Under the pieces are notes generated by a model. The model ran no database searches, had not been told where the DNA came from, and was given only the letters and a program-made list of their open reading frames with translations. DNA of 6,159 nucleotides, taken from NCBI GenBank assembly GCA_024405075.1, contig JAKSPG010000079.1, forward strand, positions 1 through 6,159. Direction: 5' to 3'. This stretch comes from Elusimicrobiaceae bacterium (lineage in GTDB: Bacteria; Elusimicrobiota; Elusimicrobia; Elusimicrobiales; Elusimicrobiaceae). Both the position numbers and the translations under genes were made by a program. The stretch's first letter is position 1, and each line of letters opens with the position of its first letter. Below, piece after piece: positions 1-4,547 of this stretch.

Positions 1-269
1 CGGGTAGCGGTTTGCCCTTGCGGATACGCGCGGAAAACACTTTTAACCAGGTTGGCTTTGGCGGCTTCTTGGGCCAGTTGTACGCGGGCAGTTACTCCTG
101 CGTTGCGCGCGGCCGCATACATGCTGGTTTGCAGAGCTGTCATATCTACCAGTCCCGTAACAGTGGGGAAGCCGGGCCGAACGAGTACGGCCGGGGATAG
201 TTGCGCTTTAACAGGCAACGTAACCGCCAGCGCCAGCAGCAATAAGATGAGATGTTTTAGTTTGTTCAT
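1..269 (-). CDS. Exported protein, paralogue of the neighbouring Cys-protease-like protein (partial, 3' end missing)
   Basis: The reading frame starts at ATG 269 and is open to the window edge, giving 89 codons. It begins with a signal peptide: MNKLKH, a Leu/Ala-rich core, then LPVKA followed by QLS, where signal peptidase I would cut after VKA. After an Ala-rich helical stretch it reads VKSVFRAYPQG, which matches AKSVFRVYPQG in the gene just upstream (273-1343). The order signal peptide, helix, KSVFR.YPQG is the same in both, so they are tandem duplicates that have diverged. In the upstream gene the protease domain follows this segment; here it lies outside the window, so its catalytic residues cannot be seen. 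Its ATG is 3 bases after the upstream stop codon, with no clear Shine-Dalgarno, so it is probably cotranscribed and translationally coupled. Function by homology only: a possible exported protease or an inactive relative. Confidence 0.8.
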   Translation of the reverse strand, partial: MNKLKHLILLLLALAVTLPVKAQLSPAVLVRPGFPTVTGLVDMTALQTSMYAAARNAGVTARVQLAQEAAKANLVKSVFRAYPQGQTAT

Positions 270-272
270 AAA

Positions 273-1343
273 CTATTGTGGGATTAATTTCATTCCCATG
301 CCGCCATCAATAATTGTTTTTTCTTTTAAATCGTACGTTACGTGGTATATATCCGAAAGGGTCGTTTCCAACGGGCCATACACAATTCCCGGTGCGTTGT
401 GATAGATATTTAACGTGATAAATCGGGCGTTTGGTAACTGTTCCATCAGCGTACTGTACGGGAATTTGTTACGTACATTTTGGCGGAGCATACGGTGGCC
501 TTGTTCATCAGCCAGGTATATACTTGAAATAAAATCATTTATGTGCAAATCAATGATTTTGTGCTCCCCCAACATCAGCGGAAAGGTAGATTTTTCCGGG
601 TCGTTATGATAGGCCGCTACCAGAGTGTGTAAATACGAAGATTTCGTGGCAAAGCCGGTGTGTTCCAAAGATGAATTTTCCTCTCCGGTGCCTGTAAACA
701 TACCAACCACCTCGCCGGATGAATTAACAACCGGGCTACCGCATAGCCCTGCTACGCCTCTCCAGGTGGTACCCAAAGGGAACCGCAGCGAAATAAGAGT
801 GCTCTTGGATAAGGATTTCTCCGGTACAAAAGTTAATTCCTGGTGGACAAAGCCAATAGTTTGCAATTTGTCCCCCATTTCCGGTTCTTGTTCGGCCAGC
901 GTAAGTGGAGTAAGCAAGTACTCATCTTCCGGGTTGAATTTAACAAGCACCATATCCAACGTCATCGGCGACGAAACACGGACCATTTTCCCCGGTATAT
1001 CTTTGCGCTGGCCCTTTACCGTCATGCGTGCGGTAATATAGGAATCTTGAGGGTTTTGGTAATAATTCATCGGTATTCCGTGCGTAGCAACAACCCCAAA
1101 AATTTCCTCTTTGCCGTTGTATACTGTTTTGAAAACAAATCCGGAAAGGGCATGTATGTTTTCCTTTCCTTGCGGATAGACGCGAAATACGCTTTTTGCA
1201 ACGGTGACTGACCGTTCAAGTGCCAGTTGCGTTTGGGAAATTCCTCTCTCTACGGCGTTGGCAAGTTGGCCAGGCACATTTTGTGCGCTCAAAGGCAACG
1301 CCGCCCCTAAAAGCAAGAGGAAAAGATATTTTAAATAGTTCAT
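273..1343 (-). CDS. Exported trypsin-fold protease-like protein with a Cys nucleophile
   Basis: 356 residues. An ATG 36 bases further upstream is in frame, but it would put charged residues (MRRRSYPSYNKS) before the signal peptide; the start at 1343 gives a clean one (MNYLKY, Leu-rich core, cut near LSA/QN). Seen in the sequence: residues 67-90 SGFVFK...FGVVATHG align with the His box of trypsin/HtrA proteases (His88); residues 130-136 DMVLVKF align with the Asp box (Asp130); residues 199-213 GLCGSPVV...GEVVG align without gaps to the HtrA pattern GNSGGPLV...GEVIG, which places Cys201 (codon TGC at 743-741) where the nucleophilic Ser belongs. The oxyanion glycine (Gly199) is kept. Residues 250-356 form a C-terminal region I do not recognise. 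Inference: an extracytoplasmic cysteine endopeptidase of chymotrypsin fold; an inactive pseudoprotease is the alternative. A paralogue follows 3 bases downstream. Substrate unknown. Confidence 0.8.
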   Translation of the reverse strand: MNYLKYLFLLLLGAALPLSAQNVPGQLANAVERGISQTQLALERSVTVAKSVFRVYPQGKENIHALSGFVFKTVYNGKEEIFGVVATHGIPMNYYQNPQDSYITARMTVKGQRKDIPGKMVRVSSPMTLDMVLVKFNPEDEYLLTPLTLAEQEPEMGDKLQTIGFVHQELTFVPEKSLSKSTLISLRFPLGTTWRGVAGLCGSPVVNSSGEVVGMFTGTGEENSSLEHTGFATKSSYLHTLVAAYHNDPEKSTFPLMLGEHKIIDLHINDFISSIYLADEQGHRMLRQNVRNKFPYSTLMEQLPNARFITLNIYHNAPGIVYGPLETTLSDIYHVTYDLKEKTIIDGGMGMKLIPQ

Positions 1344-1379
1344 ACTTTTATTATAAGAGGGATATGAGCGGCGGCGCAA
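1344..1379 (-). promoter_or_regulatory. Promoter of the protease-like gene, possibly giving a leaderless mRNA
   Basis: On the minus strand a perfect TATAAT lies at 1355-1350, with a weak -35 (TTGCGC, 1379-1374) 18 bases upstream. Only six bases (AAAAGT) separate TATAAT from the ATG at 1343, so initiation at the usual distance would fall at or next to the start codon. No Shine-Dalgarno is visible between them, which agrees with a leaderless transcript. The protease pair would then be transcribed separately from the small pilin-like gene 84 bases upstream. Confidence 0.5.
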
Positions 1380-1427
1380 GGGTCAAAAGTCCTATAAAGG
1401 GCGTAGGGCCTTTTAACCTCTGGGAAG

Positions 1428-1673
1428 TTATTTAGTTGCGTTTCCCGCGCCATAATTGGCGCGTTTAGTGGCGGCTCTTTGTGCTTCTTGCAATTGCGCG
1501 CGCACGTTATCCAGCGTCTGTTTGGCCTGGCTTTGCGTTTGGACGCGCGGCGGCTGGCCGGGAGCCGGTTGGGCGGCTTGTTTGTATGGAGCAATTATCA
1601 GTTTAAGTAATAAACCGATAATCAACGCTGTTAGTAATAATCCGATGAGAGACATCCCTTTTCTGTTTTGCAT
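1428..1673 (-). CDS. Small single-pass membrane protein with a pilin-like N-terminus
   Basis: 81 residues. The N-terminus, MQNRKG followed by MSLIGLLLTALIIGLL, looks like a prepilin leader: short, basic, ending in Gly6, then a hydrophobic helix (about residues 7-28). The hallmark Glu at position 5 after the cut is replaced by Gly (Gly11). Next come a Pro/Gln-rich linker (about 33-48: AQPAPGQPPRVQ) and a short polar helix (about 50-72: QAKQTLDNVRAQLQEAQRA). The globular pilin domain is missing, so this is not a normal major pilin. It starts 2 bases after the apt stop, so the two form one transcript; no Shine-Dalgarno is seen, and translation may be coupled to apt. Possible roles are a minor pseudopilin-like component or simply a small inner-membrane protein with a periplasmic tail; the sequence does not decide. 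An overlapping frame on the same strand (1340-1594) lacks such features and is discounted. Confidence 0.7.
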   Translation of the reverse strand: MQNRKGMSLIGLLLTALIIGLLLKLIIAPYKQAAQPAPGQPPRVQTQSQAKQTLDNVRAQLQEAQRAATKRANYGAGNATK

Positions 1674-1675
1674 AA

Positions 1676-2215
1676 TTATAAAACAATTTCTATGGGCAGG
1701 CCTTGCAAATCTTTGTTACTATCGCGCATTGGTTTCAGGGCAGCTACGTCCGTCAAGTGGATAGCAAAAATAATTTCTTTGTTTTTCTTTTTGAGTACGT
1801 TGCGTACCGCCGCGAGTGTTTGCCCGGTAGCTAGAATATCATCTATGTAGATAAAAGAGTTAAAGTTATTTAGCAAATCTTCGTCCACTTCCATATTGTA
1901 GGACGTATATTCGTTGGTAATGCGGAAAGCGTACGGATGATTGGGAATTTTGCCTTCTTTGCGTATTAACATCAGCGGCAAATTTAGCGCGTGCGCCACA
2001 GGCGCGGCAAATAAAAATCCGCGTGATTCCGGCGTGATAATAGCTGTTTGGTTGCGCTTAATTTCGGGCAATGCGTTTTTGATAGCGGTGCAGAACGCAT
2101 CAATAGCGGCAGCGAATTGTGCCGGGTTTTGTAGTAGCGGGTTGATGTCAATAAAATTGATACCCGGTTTAGGGTAATCTTTTACGATATTGAGTTTGAA
2201 ATTGAGTTTGTTCAT
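1676..2215 (-). CDS. apt: Adenine phosphoribosyltransferase
   Basis: 179 residues, the usual length for bacterial Apt. It joins adenine to PRPP to give AMP and pyrophosphate (purine salvage, cytoplasm). Family landmarks are all present in order: DYPKPGI (13-19), PLL near 26-28, ESRGFLFAAPVA (63-74), the flexible-loop motif RKEGKIP (85-91), and the PRPP-binding motif FIYIDDILATGQTL (121-134) with its paired acidic residues. The start at 2215 is backed by a GGGAG Shine-Dalgarno at 2226-2222, six bases before ATG. The C-terminus (to IEIVL) matches the usual end of the family. It lies 56 bases after the pilin stop with its own promoter candidate, and the small pilin-like gene follows after 2 bases. 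The linkage to pilin genes does not suggest a functional tie beyond transcription. Confidence 0.95.
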   Translation of the reverse strand: MNKLNFKLNIVKDYPKPGINFIDINPLLQNPAQFAAAIDAFCTAIKNALPEIKRNQTAIITPESRGFLFAAPVAHALNLPLMLIRKEGKIPNHPYAFRITNEYTSYNMEVDEDLLNNFNSFIYIDDILATGQTLAAVRNVLKKKNKEIIFAIHLTDVAALKPMRDSNKDLQGLPIEIVL

Positions 2216-2242
2216 AATACACTCCCGGAAAACAACCTACTT

Positions 2243-2251
2243 AGTATAACA
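2243..2251 (-). promoter_or_regulatory. Extended -10 promoter candidate for apt
   Basis: Reading the minus strand, TGT followed by TATACT (2251-2243) is an extended -10 element with five of six bases matching TATAAT. No good -35 stands 17 bases upstream, which extended -10 promoters can do without. Initiation would fall near 2236, giving a leader of about 20 bases that contains the apt Shine-Dalgarno. It sits in the 56-base gap between the pilin stop and apt, so apt may be expressed independently of the pilin. Confidence 0.45.
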
Positions 2252-2271
2252 AATTTTAGGCGTAGCCGGTA

Positions 2272-2766
2272 TTATCGATATCCATACCCATTCGTACTGC
2301 TATTAGGAGTTTTTCTATTTGTTTCGTTTTTGCAAATTTCATGTGCGAGGGGTTGGTAGGCAAAACAGGTATGTAGATCTCCAGCTTGCCTACGAAAGTT
2401 TATTTGGTGGCTAATAAAACGGGAATCTTGCTGATACAAGTAACACTCAATGTAGTTGAGTGAGTTTGAAATTTGGCAATGCCCCCAGGGGTAATAATAA
2501 TATCCATACGTTCCAACAGTATTGGAAGATGTGGGGGTGGGTAATTGCACACCTAATGTTTCCATATCCGTGGTATATTCTGCGTTAGATAAATAATAAA
2601 CTTCTTCCGCTTGGGCAATTCTTGAGGCCAATGTTTTGACGGTGATATAGCGGCTTTTCCATACGGCTTTTTGGTATTGCGGCAACGCTACCGCGGCGAG
2701 TATGCCGATGATAAGGACAACAACTAATAATTCAATAAGGGTAAATCCCCGGTTTTTTCTTTTCAT
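2272..2766 (-). CDS. Type IV pilin-like protein (prepilin with class III signal)
   Basis: 164 residues. The leader MKRKNRG is cut by prepilin peptidase before Phe8; the mature end FTLIELLVVVLIIGILAAVA carries the essential Glu at position 5 (Glu12) and the long hydrophobic helix of type IV pilins and type II secretion pseudopilins. The amphipathic helix continues through QYQKAVWKSRY and a tract AQAEEVYYLSNAEYTTDM. The C-terminal region has four cysteines (97, 108, 134, 145), enough for two disulfides, and a Tyr-rich patch (GYYYYPWGHC, 88-97). A strong Shine-Dalgarno AGGAG (2777-2773) stands six bases before ATG 2766. Exported through the inner membrane; role as pilus subunit, minor pilin or pseudopilin is undecided, as no assembly genes are nearby. 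Upstream lies a terminator and a structured RNA region that may control it. Confidence 0.93.
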   Translation of the reverse strand: MKRKNRGFTLIELLVVVLIIGILAAVALPQYQKAVWKSRYITVKTLASRIAQAEEVYYLSNAEYTTDMETLGVQLPTPTSSNTVGTYGYYYYPWGHCQISNSLNYIECYLYQQDSRFISHQINFRRQAGDLHTCFAYQPLAHEICKNETNRKTPNSSTNGYGYR

Positions 2767-2795
2767 TTTACACTCCTATGATTGTTTCGGAGCGT

Positions 2796-2822
2796 AAAAA
2801 AACGGCCGCTATAAGCGAGCCG
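2796..2822 (-). terminator. Intrinsic terminator just ahead of the pilin gene
   Basis: On the minus strand, CGGC (2822-2819), one bulged T, CGCT (2817-2814), loop TAT, AGCG (2810-2807), GCCG (2806-2803) make an eight-pair GC-rich stem with one bulge, followed at once by seven T (2802-2796). It ends 30 bases before the pilin ATG and about 18 before its Shine-Dalgarno. It therefore either ends a small RNA made from 2821-2985 or is the off-switch of an attenuator in the pilin leader. The plus strand has no T run after the same stem. Confidence 0.75.
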
Positions 2823-2985
2823 AGACTAGTGACTACCCATAACAGCCGTGGTCTGCAAACAGCAGACACTCGGCACTGTTTAGTGGGGTTATAAGGCCCA
2901 CTGAATAGTGCCTAAAACGACTGTTTTTGGACTAGTCTCGTGCCGGAATCCCGGCTCTGCGTTTCTTAAACGCTTCCAAAAACAG
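2821..2985. ncRNA. Candidate structured RNA with crossing stems (strand uncertain)
   Basis: Directly visible pairings: H1 = CGAGACTAGT (2821-2830) with ACTAGTCTCG (2931-2940), 10 of 10; H2 = CTGTTTTTGG (2921-2930) with CCAAAAACAG (2976-2985), 10 of 10. H1 and H2 cross, so they form a pseudoknot or two exclusive folds. Inside H1: a perfect six-pair hairpin GTCTGC/GCAGAC (2851-2867, loop AAACA) and a 16-position stem 2872-2887 with 2897-2912 (loop 2888-2896). Inside H2: GCCGG/CCGGC (2942-2955) and GCGTTT/AAACGC (2959-2973). Loop bases 2888-2892 (GTTAT) can also pair with 2839-2843 (ATAAC). Strand evidence conflicts: the terminator at 2822-2796 favours minus, whereas two pairs of the 16-position stem are G-U on plus but A-C on minus. 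I recognise no riboswitch, 6S, SRP, tmRNA or RNase P signature. Confidence 0.55.
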
Positions 2986-3102
2986 AATAAAATTTTTTAG
3001 GGTTTCATCCCGGAAAAGACAGATGATAAGATGATTTTTCAGATTTGAGCTGTATTTGTGGGGCAAGTTGCCCGCATAGGCGTATTATTGTCTGGGCGTT
3101 TG

Positions 3103-3112
3103 GGCTCGCTTA
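3103..3112 (-). promoter_or_regulatory. Possible antiterminator arm for the pilin leader
   Basis: The minus strand here reads TAAGCGAGCC, an exact 10-base complement of GGCTCGCTTA at 2821-2812, which includes most of the 5' arm and loop of the terminator. A transcript starting beyond 3112 could pair the two and free transcription into the pilin. A 10-base match within 600 bases can occur by chance, so this is tentative. Confidence 0.3.
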
Positions 3113-3124
3113 ATTACGCGATAC

Positions 3125-3153
3125 TTTACAAGTTATATTTTTTATTATACAAT
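3125..3153 (+). promoter_or_regulatory. Sigma-70-type promoter, distal, toward the S10 operon
   Basis: TTTACA (3125-3130) and TACAAT (3148-3153) are separated by exactly 17 bases; each matches five of six consensus positions. Transcription would start near 3160, about 220 bases before rpsJ, giving a long leader that includes the hairpin at 3272-3329. No terminator is seen between this promoter and rpsJ. The minus strand of the same AT-rich segment also reads TATAAT (3149-3144), a possible opposed start toward the pilin, but without a good -35. Confidence 0.6.
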
Positions 3154-3239
3154 ATATGCGTAAGGATTTTGGTGCATTAGCCGTTTGATGCGCAAGGGTG
3201 AAACCGCTACAAAACTGCATGCACGAAAGCCCGCTAATT

Positions 3240-3248
3240 TGATATAAT
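3240..3248 (+). promoter_or_regulatory. Extended -10 promoter, proximal, of the S10 operon
   Basis: TGA followed by a perfect TATAAT (3243-3248) is a consensus extended -10 element. No convincing -35 lies 17 bases upstream, which this class tolerates. Initiation near 3255 would give a leader of about 127 bases holding the 58-base hairpin at 3272-3329. With the distal promoter at 3125-3153 this makes a tandem promoter pair, common for ribosomal protein operons. Confidence 0.6.
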
Positions 3249-3271
3249 AAATTGTATTAAGTTAGCAGTAA

Positions 3272-3329
3272 GGCAAAAAATTCCTAACCGGCCCGACGGA
3301 GAACACGGACCGGAAAGGGGTTTTCTGCC
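3272..3329 (+). promoter_or_regulatory. S10 operon leader hairpin, candidate ribosomal-protein feedback site
   Basis: The outer stem pairs 3272-3284 (GGCAAAAAATTCC) with 3317-3329 (GGGGTTTTCTGCC): 12 of 13 positions, two of them G-U, one A-C mismatch. A symmetric 3x3 internal loop (TAA/AAA) follows, then CCGG-C-CCG (3288-3295) with CGG-A-CCGG (3306-3313) closing a 10-base loop (3296-3305). The fold is better on plus than on minus, matching the direction of rpsJ. No T run follows, so it is not a simple terminator. In E. coli the S10 leader binds L4, encoded in this operon; a similar role here is inference. Confidence 0.5.
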
Positions 3330-3381
3330 GATAAATTATTTGTAAAAATTTCGTAAAAAAGTATTTAAGGAAAAATCAAAA

Positions 3382-3726
3382 ATGGCAGAAAAAACAGCAA
3401 AAAACGCCAAGGTAATTGGCCAAGAAAGAATCCGCATTAAATTGCGTTCTTATGACCATCGCATGCTGGACGCTTCGGTTGCGCGCATTGTAGAAACCGC
3501 GCAAAAAACCGGTGCGCTCGTAGCGGGTCCTGTTCTGTTACCGGTTCGGATTAAAAAGTACACCGTACTTCGCTCTCCCCATACCGATAAAAAGAGCAGA
3601 GAACAATTTGAAATGCGCATTCACAAAAGACTCATTGACTTAAAAAGCCCCACCTCTAAAACCGTGGACGAACTCATGAAATTGGATTTGCCCGCCGGTG
3701 TAGATGTGGCCATTAAAAGCAATTAA
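3382..3726 (+). CDS. rpsJ: 30S ribosomal protein S10 (uS10)
   Basis: 114 residues. S10 sits in the head of the 30S subunit and, as NusE, also works in transcription antitermination with NusB. The sequence follows the family throughout: ERIRIKLRSYDHRMLD, IVETAQKTGA, GPVLLPVRIKKYTVLRSPH, EMRIHKRLIDL and KTVDELMKLDLPAGVDV. It is about 11 residues longer at the N-terminus (MAEKTAKNAKV...) than the E. coli protein; no other start codon lies closer to the conserved core, and an AAGGA Shine-Dalgarno (3367-3371) is about ten bases before this ATG. First gene of the operon, behind a long leader with two promoters; rplC follows after 18 bases. Confidence 0.98.
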   Translation: MAEKTAKNAKVIGQERIRIKLRSYDHRMLDASVARIVETAQKTGALVAGPVLLPVRIKKYTVLRSPHTDKKSREQFEMRIHKRLIDLKSPTSKTVDELMKLDLPAGVDVAIKSN

Positions 3727-3744
3727 TAGGAACTGACAAGAACT

Positions 3745-4536
3745 ATGACAGAAGAAATGAAAAATGCTGCTGGTGCCCAAGAGGCAACCCCCGTTGCTGA
3801 ACCGGCCAAAGCAGAAACTGTCAAAGAAGCTCCCGAAACTTTCCGCTTTGTAATCGGCGAAAAGATCGGCATGACACAGCTCTTTGATGAAAAAGGCAAT
3901 CTGCATGGTGTGTCCGTAGTAAAAGCGGGCCCGTGCAAGGTTGTGCGTGTCAGAACCCAGGAAAAAGACGGCTACAACGCCGTTTGCGTGGGTTTTGGCG
4001 AAGTGAAAGAAAGCAAATTAAATAAGCCTGAACTCGGTTATTTCAAAAAAGCCAACGTGGCCCCGGTCAAACACATGAAGGAATGCCGGGTAGCCGACGT
4101 AGCCGGCTTTGAAATCGGTCAAGTCATTTCACTCGAAAAAATCTTTAAACCCGGCGACTATGTGGACGTGCAGGGTAAAATCAAAGGCCACGGCTTTGCG
4201 GGCGCCATGAAACGCCACGGCTTTGCCGGCCAACCGGATTCGCACGGTCAATCCGACCGCTCGCGCGCTCCGGGGTCTTTGGGTTCCCGCCGCTCTTTGG
4301 GTAAAGTACTTTCCGGCCAACGCATGGCAGGTCACTACGGTACCACCACCCACACGGTAGCCAAAATTGAAGTCATCAAGGTAGATAACGAAAACGGCCT
4401 TTTATTCTTAAAAGGTTCTGTTCCGGGGGCGAAAGGCTCTATTGTATCTGTCTTAGAGACTTCCAAATACAAAAAACACTATGTAGCGCCGCAGCAGAGC
4501 AAGATTTCTGCTTCTAAGGCCGCTAACAAGAAGTAA
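3745..4536 (+). CDS. rplC: 50S ribosomal protein L3 (uL3) with N- and C-terminal extensions
   Basis: 263 residues against 209 in E. coli. L3 is an early-assembling 50S protein that reaches toward the peptidyl transferase centre. The core starts at about residue 35 (FVIGEKIGMTQLF) and includes KGHGFAGAMKRHGF, GQPDSHGQSDR, RAPGSLGSRRSLGKVLSGQRMAGHYG and NGLLFLKGSVPGAKGS. Gln163 aligns with the Gln that PrmB methylates in E. coli. Ahead of the core is an Ala/Glu-rich tail of about 32 residues (MTEEMKNAAGAQEATPVAEP...), and after it a Lys/Ser-rich tail of about 20 (KYKKHYVAPQQSK...). The N-terminal start is fixed by an in-frame TAG at 3727 and by the absence of a start codon near the core; the Shine-Dalgarno is weak (AGGA, 3728-3731, about 13 bases away). 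Gap to rplD is 11 bases. Confidence 0.98.
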   Translation: MTEEMKNAAGAQEATPVAEPAKAETVKEAPETFRFVIGEKIGMTQLFDEKGNLHGVSVVKAGPCKVVRVRTQEKDGYNAVCVGFGEVKESKLNKPELGYFKKANVAPVKHMKECRVADVAGFEIGQVISLEKIFKPGDYVDVQGKIKGHGFAGAMKRHGFAGQPDSHGQSDRSRAPGSLGSRRSLGKVLSGQRMAGHYGTTTHTVAKIEVIKVDNENGLLFLKGSVPGAKGSIVSVLETSKYKKHYVAPQQSKISASKAANKK

Positions 4537-4539
4537 GGA
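4535..4539 (+). promoter_or_regulatory. Ribosome binding site that decides the rplD start
   Basis: AAGGA lies eight bases before ATG 4548 but only two before the in-frame TTG at 4542. The spacing selects the ATG, so L4 begins METKVLD. The site overlaps the rplC stop codon (4534-4536). Confidence 0.7.
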
Positions 4540-4547
4540 CTTTGACC

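Noticed and set aside
52..1211. Several open frames on the plus strand opposite the protease gene
   Set aside because: They overlap a minus-strand gene with signal peptide and protease motifs, show no recognisable domain, and look like antisense by-products.
1385..1415. Possible terminator after the mini-pilin gene (AAAGG and CCTTT arms)
   Set aside because: Only about five pairs with an eight-base loop and no run of T long enough on the relevant strand.
2821..2940. A 120-base miniature transposable element with 10-base terminal inverted repeats
   Set aside because: No target-site duplication flanks the repeats, there is no second copy in the window, and the inner hairpins and the crossing stem H2 fit RNA structure better.
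2796..3060. tRNA, 6S RNA, SRP RNA, tmRNA, RNase P or c-di-GMP riboswitch in the gap
   Set aside because: I looked for the conserved cores (T-loop GTTCRANT, SRP GGAAGG loop, RNase P GAGGAAAGT, tmRNA ends, c-di-GMP-I core) and found none.
3061..3073. Palindrome GGGCAA-G-TTGCCC, possible operator or hairpin
   Set aside because: Short, single copy, not placed on a promoter element and with no T run; chance is a fair explanation.
3156..3247. Two tiny overlapping frames (10 codons at 3156-3188, 19 codons at 3188-3247, joined as TGATG), both starting MRK
   Set aside because: No Shine-Dalgarno, the first ATG falls at or before the expected transcript start, the second runs into the proximal promoter, and neither resembles a known leader peptide.
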